A stretch of DNA of 5,865 nucleotides from Ardenticatenia bacterium (GCA_026983935.1 JALSTC010000006.1:1-5865); one strand, 5' to 3'. Positions 1 through 5,809 are shown, counted from the stretch's first letter. A program made the numbers and translations. Notes: generated by a model from the letters alone, not told the origin.

Positions 1-385
1 GCGTATGCGAAGGCATCAGGCTGGGCAGCGGCGTCCGGGAAAGCGTGGCGGTCGCCGTCCAGGTCAGGCTGGGCGTGACTGTGACCGATGGCGTATCACT
101 GGGCGTGACGGTCGTCGTCGGGCTGGATGTCTGCGTTGGCGTTGGCGTGAAGGAAGCCGTACCAGTGGCCGTCGGTGTCCATGTCGGCGTGCGGCTCGGC
201 GTGGCGGTGAGGGAAGGGGTCGCCGTCGGCGTTGGCGTCAGGGTCATCACCGGCGTATCCGACGGCGTATGCGTCGGGGCGAGGGTGGGTGTAGCGCGGG
301 GTACACCCACCGGCAGGTTGCAGGCCAGCATCCCCGACAGCAGCATTCCCAAAAACAGCAAGAGTCGCCATCTGCACACATTCAT
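1..385 (-). CDS. Lipoprotein with Thr/Pro-rich tail (3'-truncated by window edge)
   Basis: The reading frame starts at the ATG at 385-383 and stays open to the left edge, giving 128 codons without a stop. Residues 1-22 look like a lipoprotein signal peptide: a short N-region with two Arg, a hydrophobic run (about 7-20) and the sequence GMLAC with the candidate lipidated Cys at 22. The residues before the Cys (M-L-A) are not the textbook lipobox. From about residue 31 the chain is low complexity, with TPTPTATP-like units, about 35 Thr in 98 residues, and no Lys or Glu. Such linkers usually hold an extracytoplasmic domain away from the membrane; that domain would lie beyond the window, so the function is unknown. 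Codons fit this frame better than the overlapping frames, which give biased arginine- or aspartate-rich proteins. No Shine-Dalgarno is visible. The start sits just after a TATAAT box, so the mRNA may be leaderless. Confidence 0.72.
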   Translation of the reverse strand, partial: MNVCRWRLLLFLGMLLSGMLACNLPVGVPRATPTLAPTHTPSDTPVMTLTPTPTATPSLTATPSRTPTWTPTATGTASFTPTPTQTSSPTTTVTPSDTPSVTVTPSLTWTATATLSRTPLPSLMPSHT

Positions 386-391
386 ATCGTT

Positions 392-422
392 ATTATACAG
401 GCAGGCAAACCGCCATACACAA
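392..422 (-). promoter_or_regulatory. Predicted sigma70-type promoter of the lipoprotein gene
   Basis: Read on the minus strand, a perfect TATAAT -10 box lies at 397-392. A weak -35 candidate, TTGTGT, lies at 422-417 with a long 19-nt spacer. The -10 box ends 6 nt before the ATG at 385, so a start about 7 nt downstream of the box falls on or next to the first base of the start codon. The -10 box is convincing; the -35 is doubtful. Confidence 0.5.
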
Positions 423-457
423 CGGCTGGCTGACGGCATCCCGACGCAGCGCCGATC

Positions 458-485
458 TTGTCTCTGCATCCACACCCGGTATACT
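458..485 (+). promoter_or_regulatory. Predicted sigma70-type promoter of cutA and the acetyltransferase gene
   Basis: TTGTCT (458-463) and TATACT (480-485) are separated by 16 nt. The expected transcription start near 492 gives a leader of about 36 nt that contains the GGAGGG ribosome binding site of cutA. Nothing better is seen between this region and the start codon. It diverges from the lipoprotein promoter, with about 35 bp between the two -35 candidates. Confidence 0.55.
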
Positions 486-512
486 GACAGCAGCACGCCA
501 GCCACCGATCCC

Positions 513-518
513 GGAGGG
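513..518 (+). promoter_or_regulatory. Ribosome binding site that fixes the cutA start
   Basis: GGAGGG lies 9 nt before the ATG at 528. It selects this ATG over the much earlier in-frame ATG at 45, which would add 161 residues of non-protein-like sequence read through the antisense of the lipoprotein gene and the promoter region. Confidence 0.8.
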
Positions 519-527
519 CAAAAACCG

Positions 528-860
528 ATGGATGACTATCTGGTCGCCTTCATCACCACCGAATCCGAGGAGCAGGCCCGCCGCATTGCAGGCACCCTGA
601 TTGAACGCAAACTGGCGGCATGCGTCAACCTGGCTCCCGTACAATCGCTCTTCATGTGGAAAGGCCAGATCGAAGATGCCGCCGAAGTGTTGATGATCGT
701 CAAAACGCGGGCAGGCGTCTTCGATACGCTGATAGAGACCGTCAAAGCCCTGCACAGCTACGATGTGCCAGAGATTATCGCGCTGCCAGTTGTGCGCGGC
801 TCCACCGACTACCTGCAGTGGATCAGCGAGGAAACCACCGATCAGCATGAAAGCCGCTGA
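528..860 (+). CDS. cutA: CutA1 family divalent-cation tolerance protein
   Basis: The 110-residue product matches the usual length of CutA1, a small ferredoxin-like cytosolic protein that forms tight trimers. Recognisable family segments are the N-terminal strand and helix with FITTESEEQARRIAGTLIE (8-26), then KLAACVN (28-34) with a conserved Cys at 32, FMWKGQIED (42-50), VKTR (58-61) and the signature YDVPEIIALPV (78-88), followed by YLQWI (95-99). CutA was linked genetically to copper and other divalent-metal tolerance in E. coli, but its biochemical role remains unsettled, and the name should not be read as a proven metal function. The start is set by GGAGGG at 513-518. The 3' end overlaps the acetyltransferase gene by 14 nt, so the two are probably co-transcribed from the promoter at 458-485. 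No metal transporter or regulator lies alongside. The gene is complete, with no missing segment. Confidence 0.95.
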   Translation: MDDYLVAFITTESEEQARRIAGTLIERKLAACVNLAPVQSLFMWKGQIEDAAEVLMIVKTRAGVFDTLIETVKALHSYDVPEIIALPVVRGSTDYLQWISEETTDQHESR

Positions 861-1383
861 GAACGCCGTGCCGCGATCGGCTTCTGCGGCCTCCGATGAG
901 GCCACGCCTTCCAGTGTGCCCTGGCATCTGCGCCCTGCCCTTCCAGAAGATACCCCGGCGCTGCAGCGTCACTGCCTGGCCGATCGCACGCTGGAAGATG
1001 TGGAGCGCCTGCTGCGTCACAGCCAGAAGACCGCGCTCAACCGGCGCGGGCTGGGACTCGTTGCAGAACTGCCGGACGGGACGCCGATCGGCTTCGGGCA
1101 GCTCACCCTGTGGCCCAACACCGCCGAGATCAGCGATCTGATCGTCGGCAAGCGCTGGCGTGGGCAGGGCGTGGGCAGCGCCATCATCCGCAAATTGATC
1201 GAAGCCGCCCGCGAAATGGCAATGGATCGCGTGGAGATCGGCGTGGCGCTGCGCAATTACGACACGCTGCGGCTTTACCGCCGCCTCGGCTTCGACTACG
1301 GACGCACCATTGACCTCGATCTGGGCGAGGGACCGGAGCCGGTCATGTATATGGAAATGGCCCTCACCCCACAGCGGCCATAA
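847..1383 (+). CDS. GNAT family N-acetyltransferase
   Basis: The 178-residue product is a single-domain GNAT enzyme, expected to move an acetyl group from acetyl-CoA to an amine; the acceptor cannot be told from sequence. The domain begins at about WHLRPALPEDTPAL (26-39). Motif A is clear: SDLIVGKRWRGQGVGSAII (96-114), with the R-x-x-G-x-G pyrophosphate-binding loop at R105, G108 and G110. Motif B ends in NYDTLRLYRRLGFDYG (137-152), where Tyr144 is at the usual position of the general acid. The C-terminal strand is VMYMEMAL (166-173). Residues 1-24 are a polar, Ala/Ser-rich extension. An in-frame GTG at 916 would start just before the domain and is an alternative start. The ATG at 847 is preferred because it overlaps the end of cutA by 14 nt and has GAGGAA 13 nt upstream, which suggests translational coupling. 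The role may be protein, antibiotic or small-molecule acetylation; none can be chosen. Confidence 0.9.
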   Translation: MKAAENAVPRSASAASDEATPSSVPWHLRPALPEDTPALQRHCLADRTLEDVERLLRHSQKTALNRRGLGLVAELPDGTPIGFGQLTLWPNTAEISDLIVGKRWRGQGVGSAIIRKLIEAAREMAMDRVEIGVALRNYDTLRLYRRLGFDYGRTIDLDLGEGPEPVMYMEMALTPQRP

Positions 1384-1389
1384 GCAGCA

Positions 1390-1417
1390 AGAGCGGGCCG
1401 TTTTCACGACCCGCTCT
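1390..1417. terminator. Hairpin between convergent genes, possible bidirectional terminator
   Basis: AGAGCGGG (1390-1397) pairs perfectly with CCCGCTCT (1410-1417). Inside, CG (1399-1400) can also pair with CG (1407-1408) after one mismatch, leaving a TTTTCA loop. The hairpin starts 7 nt after the acetyltransferase stop and lies 28 nt beyond the VIT-vWA stop, the place expected for a shared terminator. Neither side has a proper T-tract, so intrinsic termination may be weak, or the hairpin may act as an mRNA 3'-end stabiliser. Confidence 0.55.
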
Positions 1418-1444
1418 CTGGCAACTCTACGCCGGCTTGCAATG

Positions 1445-3628
1445 CTACTCCGGCACAACCTCATAGACGGTTCCATCAACCACCACAATCACATGCTGGC
1501 CGAGCGCGAAGTAATCGCCCAGCGACGGATTCTCCGCCACCAGAGCGAAGTATTCGTCACTCAAAAACGTGACCGGTATCGGGGTCATGGTGTCCGCCTC
1601 GTAAGTCGTGTCAATCCAGACGCCGTTCTGGAAGATAAACGTCTTATCAAGCACCTGGCGGATGACATCGCGGGTCTCCACAACCTGCCCGCCATTGCCA
1701 AGAGTCATTGCCGTCGGCATGGCTGCCGGTGCTTCGGCCCCCATCGCCCCGCCGATAGCTTCCGCCGCGTCAACAGCCGCCGCACCGGAGGACGGCGCAA
1801 AGGCCTGATCCATGCTCACCGCCGCTTCTTCCTGCACCTCACGGAAGCCGGTCTGCGTGAAGATGTCCTCCTCCTGAATGAGGAAAGAGGTGTACGGCGT
1901 GATGATCCCGTAGCGCAGGCTGAGCCGCACCACGCTGTCCACGAGTTCGGGGTTTTCGCCCTGCAGCCTGATCTGGTTGAGCAGCGCCCCGATGCGGCGC
2001 GTGGCCCACAGACGGGGGATGAACACCTCGGCATCCGTGCCGGAACCACCGCCCGCGTTGGCCGGGAAGTCCAGCCCTTCATAGACGAACGTCTGCCGCT
2101 CGCCGTTCACTTCTCCGCTCAGACGAATGGTCACATCCTCCGCGCTGTCGCGGTAGCGGCCCACGATGACCATCTGCGTCCCGGCAAACAGATCGGGCAG
2201 CGGCTCCGCCGGATACATATCCTCGACCACAACACCGTCGAACTCCAGCGTGATGTTGGTCAGCACCGGTGCGTTGATCTTGGTATAGAGACCGCTCACT
2301 TCCTCGTCAATACGCTCGCCGGGGCGGACGTAGGCGCTCGTGCCCCGATTCTCCTGCGCCAGCTCATCCAGCAGGAACGTGTCCACATCGTCGCCGACGC
2401 CGAAGCTGAACAGCCGCACATTATCCGGCGCACTTTCTTCCGCATGAGCCAGTATCTGGTCAATCTCGGTCACGCCTTCGGTGGGCACGCCGTCGGTGAT
2501 GAAGAGCACAACCGTCGCCCGCTCCGGATCGGCCATGTCCAGCGCCGCACTCAGCGCGCCGTCAATATCTGTGCCGCCGATGGCTTCCAATCCATTGACC
2601 CACCGGATCGCATTCTCCGCCTCGGCGGGGCTTTGCAGCTCGTTGGCATAGACACGATAGCCCGTGCTGAACACGATCACGTTGAAGCGGTCTTCGGGGT
2701 TCAGGTTGTCCAGCACGTATTCAACGGCGGCACGCCCCTGATCCCATTTGTCGCCAAACATACTGCCGGACTGATCCAGCACCACGATCACGTCCTTGGG
2801 GATCACTTCCTCTTCCGGCACTTCCAGCGGCGGCGCGAGCAGCAGCATGAAGAAGCCGTCTTCATCGGCGCTCTCGCGATAGGTCAGCAGGTTGAGATCA
2901 ATATCATCGGGCGAAACGCTGTAGTACAGGCTGAAGTCGGTGTCCGGGCGCACATTGCGGGCCTCATAGCCCACCCGTGCATGGAATTCGTCCGGCTGGT
3001 CAACAGCCACAGGATGGCTGGGGCTGTAGACGGCCTGGACGGGATCATTGGAGATGATCTCGACCGTGACGGCCACATCTTCCAGCGGGCGGGCGCTGAA
3101 GCGCTCGGTATTGAGCGGATACACATAGTGCACCAGCCCGTTCTCCACGTCCAGCACTTCCTGGTACTCGATCTCGATGCGCCGTTCCTCGCCGGGCGCG
3201 ATCGGGAACACGTTGGCCCGGATGGCGTTCGTACCCACATATTCCAGCAAAGCCGGATCGCGCATCCGGCGCACAATATCGTCGTAAATCCGGCGGGCTT
3301 CATCAGCTTCCAGCAGCTCCGGCTGGATCGGCTGGCCGTCCACCCACATGGTGAACTCGCTGACCGTTGCCCCCTGCGGCACGGGGAAGATGTACGTCCC
3401 TTCCGCAACAGCCTCGCCCTCATTGACGAACACCTGATCAATGCGGGTCGTGGCCACCTGGTTGTCAATGGTCACGTCCACATGATGGTAACGAATCGTC
3501 AGCCAGGGCGGATCGGTAAACGGGCCGGGGGGACGCGGCGGCGGGAGGATGATGCCGTCGGCAAGCACCGGCCAGACACTCCCCAGCAGCAGTATGATCG
3601 TCAGGCTCAGCACACCAATACGTTTCAT
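1445..3628 (-). CDS. Secreted VIT and von Willebrand factor A domain protein
   Basis: The 727-residue product combines an N-terminal VIT domain with a vWA domain, as in inter-alpha-trypsin-inhibitor heavy-chain-like proteins. Residues 1-23 form a Sec signal peptide (KR, a hydrophobic core, then VLA before D24), so export is likely. A Pro-rich stretch follows (29-41). The VIT domain spans about 42-165, with VFVNEGEAVAEGTYIFPVP (67-85) and EADEARRIYDDI (107-118). The vWA domain spans about 278-455 and has a complete MIDAS metal site: D285-x-S287-x-S289 (DQSGSM), T353 (GGTDIDGAL) and D379 (FITDG), so metal-dependent ligand binding is likely. The remainder holds the conserved LRYGIITPYTSFLIQEEDIF region (571-590) and an Ala-rich segment (612-640). 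No sortase motif, C-terminal membrane segment or lipobox is seen, so the mature protein may be released or held by a partner. The start at 3628 is chosen for its ribosome binding site and signal peptide. The ligand is unknown. Confidence 0.93.
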   Translation of the reverse strand: MKRIGVLSLTIILLLGSVWPVLADGIILPPPRPPGPFTDPPWLTIRYHHVDVTIDNQVATTRIDQVFVNEGEAVAEGTYIFPVPQGATVSEFTMWVDGQPIQPELLEADEARRIYDDIVRRMRDPALLEYVGTNAIRANVFPIAPGEERRIEIEYQEVLDVENGLVHYVYPLNTERFSARPLEDVAVTVEIISNDPVQAVYSPSHPVAVDQPDEFHARVGYEARNVRPDTDFSLYYSVSPDDIDLNLLTYRESADEDGFFMLLLAPPLEVPEEEVIPKDVIVVLDQSGSMFGDKWDQGRAAVEYVLDNLNPEDRFNVIVFSTGYRVYANELQSPAEAENAIRWVNGLEAIGGTDIDGALSAALDMADPERATVVLFITDGVPTEGVTEIDQILAHAEESAPDNVRLFSFGVGDDVDTFLLDELAQENRGTSAYVRPGERIDEEVSGLYTKINAPVLTNITLEFDGVVVEDMYPAEPLPDLFAGTQMVIVGRYRDSAEDVTIRLSGEVNGERQTFVYEGLDFPANAGGGSGTDAEVFIPRLWATRRIGALLNQIRLQGENPELVDSVVRLSLRYGIITPYTSFLIQEEDIFTQTGFREVQEEAAVSMDQAFAPSSGAAAVDAAEAIGGAMGAEAPAAMPTAMTLGNGGQVVETRDVIRQVLDKTFIFQNGVWIDTTYEADTMTPIPVTFLSDEYFALVAENPSLGDYFALGQHVIVVVDGTVYEVVPE

Positions 3629-3637
3629 TTCCAGGCA

Positions 3638-3645
3638 TCCTTTCC
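3638..3645 (-). promoter_or_regulatory. Ribosome binding site that fixes the VIT-vWA start
   Basis: On the minus strand GGAAAGGA precedes the ATG at 3628 by 9 nt. This start places the Met directly before the Lys-Arg and hydrophobic core of the signal peptide. The in-frame ATG at 3673 would add 15 charged residues in front of the signal and would contain this ribosome binding site inside the coding region. Confidence 0.75.
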
Positions 3646-3683
3646 GTAATCTATCTCCAAGGATTCGGTTCACTCTAAAGACG

Positions 3684-3701
3684 CCCGGATGGCCCGGATG
3701 G
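3684..3701. repeat. Tandem 9-bp direct repeat in the nagA to VIT-vWA gap
   Basis: CCCGGATGG occurs twice without a gap at 3684-3692 and 3693-3701, 10 bp downstream of the nagA stop codon, inside the 83-bp gap before the VIT-vWA gene. Two copies only; its role, if any, is unknown. No clear terminator or strong promoter was found in this gap. Confidence 0.6.
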
Positions 3702-3711
3702 TTCCCAGAAA

Positions 3712-4869
3712 TCAGGCCTGATGCACAATTTCCCCGCCGACCATCGTCAACCGAACGTGATAATCTTCATCCAGCAGCACAATATCGGCGTCATAGCCTT
3801 CTGCCAGCATTCCTTTATGGTCATCAAGGCCAAACTGCCGGGCAGCATTGAGACTCGTCAGCGGCCAGACCTCAGCAAGCGGCAGGCTCGCCGCACGCAT
3901 GATCTGGCGCAGACCTTCGTCCATCGTCAGCGTACTGCCCGCCAGCGTACCATCCGGCAGCAGCACCCGACCGTCCTTCACCACAATAGAGCGATCTTCC
4001 AGCTTATAGTCCCCATCCGGCAGACCCGTGGGATTTACCGCGTCAGTGATGAGTATGACCCTGTCCAGCCCCTTAGCGCGGACGATGAGCTTCATCACCA
4101 GCGGGTGCACATGGATTCCGTCGGCGATCAACTCGCACATGATCGCATCCTCGGCCAGCACCGCGCCGACCGTCCCTGGTCGACGATGGTGCAGCCCGAT
4201 CATGGCGTTGAACGTATGCGTTGCCTGCCGCAGGCCGAGTTCAACCGCACGGGCGATATCTTCCGGCCCGGCCTGCGTATGCGCCACAGAAACCACGATG
4301 CCGCGCCGTGATGCCTCCTCGATCAGCCAGTGATTTTCCGGATACTCCGGCGCAAGTGCAATCAGGCGGACAATGCCGGTATCCAGAAAAGCCAGCGCCT
4401 CTTCACGGCCTGCCCGCCGGACGTGGCGGATATCCTGCGCGCCGCGCTTCTCCTCGCTGATATACGGCCCCTCCATGTGCGCGCCGAGGATCGCCGCGCC
4501 GCCGGTCGGGCGGTTCATGACTTCCGAGACGGCCTCCAGGGCGGCCATGATCTTCTCACGGGATTCCGTCCAGGTCGTTGGCAGGAATGCCGTCGTGCCG
4601 TGCTGCGCATAGAAACGAGCCATCTTCACCAGCGATTCCGGGCTGCCGTCCATCGTGTCACAGCCAACAGCGCCGTGGACGTGCACATCAATGAAACCCG
4701 GCAGCACGTAATGCCCCCATGCATCTATCCGCTCCACACCCGGAATATCGGGCGCTGCTCCTTCCCCCATCCGGGCAATACAGCCATCCTCGATCAGCAG
4801 CCATCCCACCGGCCATTCACCGCCGGGCCGCATCACACACCCACCCGCTATCAACGTCCTGGAAACCAT
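3712..4869 (-). CDS. nagA: N-acetylglucosamine-6-phosphate deacetylase
   Basis: The 385-residue product is a full-length amidohydrolase-superfamily enzyme. It removes acetate from N-acetylglucosamine 6-phosphate to give glucosamine 6-phosphate in the cytosol, feeding amino sugar into glycolysis or cell-wall recycling. Motifs in order: LPGFIDVHVHG (56-66) with H63-x-H65, GAHMEGPYI (129-137) with the metal ligand E133, SVAHT (194-198) with H197, ATHTFNAM (216-223) with H218, DGIHVHP (250-256) with the likely substrate-contacting H253, and LITDAV (273-278) with the catalytic D276. GYDADIVLLD (358-367) is the C-terminal strand returning to the small beta domain. The H-x-H pair resembles NagA enzymes with two metals (B. 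subtilis type) rather than the Q-x-N of E. coli, so a binuclear site is inferred. AAGGAG (4881-4876) lies 6 nt before the ATG. No nagB, sugar transporter or nag regulator lies in the window. The VIT-vWA gene follows after 83 bp. Confidence 0.96.
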   Translation of the reverse strand: MVSRTLIAGGCVMRPGGEWPVGWLLIEDGCIARMGEGAAPDIPGVERIDAWGHYVLPGFIDVHVHGAVGCDTMDGSPESLVKMARFYAQHGTTAFLPTTWTESREKIMAALEAVSEVMNRPTGGAAILGAHMEGPYISEEKRGAQDIRHVRRAGREEALAFLDTGIVRLIALAPEYPENHWLIEEASRRGIVVSVAHTQAGPEDIARAVELGLRQATHTFNAMIGLHHRRPGTVGAVLAEDAIMCELIADGIHVHPLVMKLIVRAKGLDRVILITDAVNPTGLPDGDYKLEDRSIVVKDGRVLLPDGTLAGSTLTMDEGLRQIMRAASLPLAEVWPLTSLNAARQFGLDDHKGMLAEGYDADIVLLDEDYHVRLTMVGGEIVHQA

Positions 4870-4901
4870 GCCTCACTCCTTGATCGCAGCCATCCATTTG
4901 A

Positions 4902-4930
4902 GTTATACAACCGTCACCGCCCACCTTCAA
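4902..4930 (-). promoter_or_regulatory. Predicted sigma70-type promoter of nagA
   Basis: On the minus strand TTGAAG (4930-4925) and TATAAC (4907-4902) are 17 nt apart, the optimal spacing. The expected start near 4895 leaves a leader of about 26 nt with AAGGAG before the nagA ATG. The -35 box sits within a 13-bp palindrome (4922-4934). Confidence 0.65.
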
Positions 4931-4934
4931 GGTG
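4922..4934. promoter_or_regulatory. Palindrome on the nagA -35 box, candidate operator
   Basis: CACCTT-C-AAGGTG is a perfect inverted repeat with 6-bp arms and a 1-bp centre. It covers the nagA -35 box and ends 2 bp before the -35 box of the divergent FHA gene. A dimeric regulator bound here would block nagA and could touch the FHA promoter. No known regulator is assigned. The short arms could also occur by chance. Confidence 0.4.
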
Positions 4935-4936
4935 AT

Positions 4937-4965
4937 TTGACAGCCATCCGCAATACTCCTATACT
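4937..4965 (+). promoter_or_regulatory. Strong predicted sigma70-type promoter of the FHA gene
   Basis: A perfect TTGACA -35 box (4937-4942) and TATACT -10 box (4960-4965) are separated by exactly 17 nt. The expected start near 4972 gives a leader of about 59 nt before the ATG at 5031. It is the closest match to consensus in the window. Confidence 0.75.
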
Positions 4966-5017
4966 TCCAACGTCAACGTAGTCTTTATCAGGGCGAGTTC
5001 CCCCTCCCTGGCCGAAT

Positions 5018-5024
5018 GAGGAGG
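5018..5024 (+). promoter_or_regulatory. Ribosome binding site that fixes the FHA gene start
   Basis: GAGGAGG lies 6 nt before the ATG at 5031. The in-frame ATG at 5016 overlaps this site and has no comparable site of its own, so 5031 is the better start; the change is five residues. Confidence 0.8.
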
Positions 5025-5030
5025 CAGCAT

Positions 5031-5717
5031 ATGCAAGGCAACGGCGGCTTTCGGCTCGTTGTTCGCCGTGGACCACAACCCAATCAGGTATATGAGCTGA
5101 ACAAAGACATTGTGGCACTGGGGCGTGATATTACCAATGATATCGTGATCAATGACCCTGAGGTCAGCCGGCATCACTGCCGCATGACCCGCACTCCCAG
5201 CGGTTACACACTGGAAGACCTGGGGTCCACCAACGGCACATTTATCAACGGGCAGCGCGTCACCGGTGCACGTCCACTGGTCAACGGTGACATGATCGGT
5301 CTGGGCGAGACGGTCACGCTGGGCTATGAAGGTGGCGCAGTGCAGGCCCCGCCCCCTGTGTCCCAGCAGGAAACCATGATCGGCTCGACGGCCCAGCCTC
5401 CCGGATACGCTGCTCCCCCGGCCGCTTCCACGCCGCCACAGCCGCAGTCGGCTTATGCCGCGCCGCAGCCACAGCAGCCAGCTTACGGCGCGCCGGCTGC
5501 GCAACAGCCCTATGCACCACCTGCGCCGGGGTATGAATACTATGATTATGAGGAAGAGGGGGGCAGCAATACGGGCCGCTGGGTGGCCATTGGATGTGGC
5601 TGTCTGGCCGTCGCCTGTGTGATCGGTACAGGAGCCGCTGCCTTTCTGATCGATGCGATGAACCTGTGGTGCAGCGTGCCATTTGTTCCGCAGTTGTTCA
5701 ATCTATACTGCCCATAA
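5031..5717 (+). CDS. FHA-domain protein with Pro-rich linker and one membrane segment
   Basis: The 228-residue product has an N-terminal forkhead-associated domain (about 7-100), a fold that binds phosphothreonine peptides, usually made by Hanks-type Ser/Thr kinases. The conserved positions are present: ALGRD (29-33), SRHHC (46-50), LGSTNGTFING (64-74) and NGD (85-87). QETMIG (113-118) carries Thr116, a possible phosphoacceptor in the linker (speculative). Residues 104-168 are a Pro/Gln/Ala/Tyr linker with repeated PQPQ, YAAP and YGAP units. A Tyr-Asp-Glu cluster follows (EYYDYEEE, 169-176), then a membrane segment (about 184-207) with three Cys (189, 191, 196), and a 20-residue tail with Cys214 and Cys227. 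The FHA domain probably faces the cytosol with the tail outside, contrary to secretion, since there is no N-terminal signal. It is monocistronic by its own promoter and terminator. No kinase or phosphatase gene is seen nearby, so the partner is unknown. Confidence 0.9.
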   Translation: MQGNGGFRLVVRRGPQPNQVYELNKDIVALGRDITNDIVINDPEVSRHHCRMTRTPSGYTLEDLGSTNGTFINGQRVTGARPLVNGDMIGLGETVTLGYEGGAVQAPPPVSQQETMIGSTAQPPGYAAPPAASTPPQPQSAYAAPQPQQPAYGAPAAQQPYAPPAPGYEYYDYEEEGGSNTGRWVAIGCGCLAVACVIGTGAAAFLIDAMNLWCSVPFVPQLFNLYCP

Positions 5718-5751
5718 ATCCAACTACATATACTTACTTCCCCGCACACAA

Positions 5752-5780
5752 AAAAGCCCTACCGCATGGATAGGGCTTTT
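5752..5780. terminator. Bidirectional intrinsic terminator
   Basis: AAAAGCCCTA (5752-5761) pairs perfectly with TAGGGCTTTT (5771-5780) across a 9-nt loop. It lies 34 nt after the FHA stop, with T-residues on the 3' side and an A-run (5750-5755) on the other side that serves as the T-tract in the opposite direction. It can therefore also end the minus-strand gene whose stop is at 5810. Confidence 0.9.
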
Positions 5781-5809
5781 CCGCCTCCCAATCGGTGCAG
5801 CCATGCCCT

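Noticed and set aside
1..300. Repetitive GGCGT and GTCGGCGT units considered as a CRISPR or DNA repeat array
   Set aside because: Units are irregular, with no constant spacer length, and are fully explained by Thr-Pro codons on the minus strand.
96..377. A 93-codon minus-strand frame overlapping the lipoprotein gene
   Set aside because: Asp/His/Ala-rich and without a signal peptide. The neighbouring frame gives a lipoprotein signal and a well-known Thr-Pro linker type, so this is a shifted reading of the same repeats.
45..527. Extended N-terminus for cutA from the ATG at 45
   Set aside because: The extra 161 residues are Val/Gly repeats from the antisense of the lipoprotein linker and then promoter sequence. 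The family length and the ribosome binding site both place the start at 528.
393..905. A 170-codon minus-strand frame opposite cutA
   Set aside because: It overlaps a clear CutA gene for most of its length and shows no family features.
823..1488. A 221-codon minus-strand frame opposite the acetyltransferase gene
   Set aside because: It is an antisense shadow of a GNAT gene with intact motifs and runs through the convergent hairpin into the VIT-vWA 3' end.
1310..3649. A 779-codon open frame on the plus strand, antisense to the VIT-vWA gene
   Set aside because: It is the codon-phase shadow of a high-G+C gene. The product is rich in His, Arg and Gln with no recognisable domain, while the minus strand has a signal peptide, VIT and vWA motifs. 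It also begins inside the acetyltransferase gene.
3629..3660. Separate promoter for the VIT-vWA gene (TAGATT-like -10 box)
   Set aside because: A possible -10 box is seen on the minus strand, but no acceptable -35 box at the correct spacing, so it is too weak to annotate.
4959..5504. A 181-codon minus-strand frame opposite the FHA gene
   Set aside because: Its Arg/Gly-rich N-terminus is antisense to the Pro-rich linker, and it runs over the FHA promoter. The plus strand carries clear FHA motifs.
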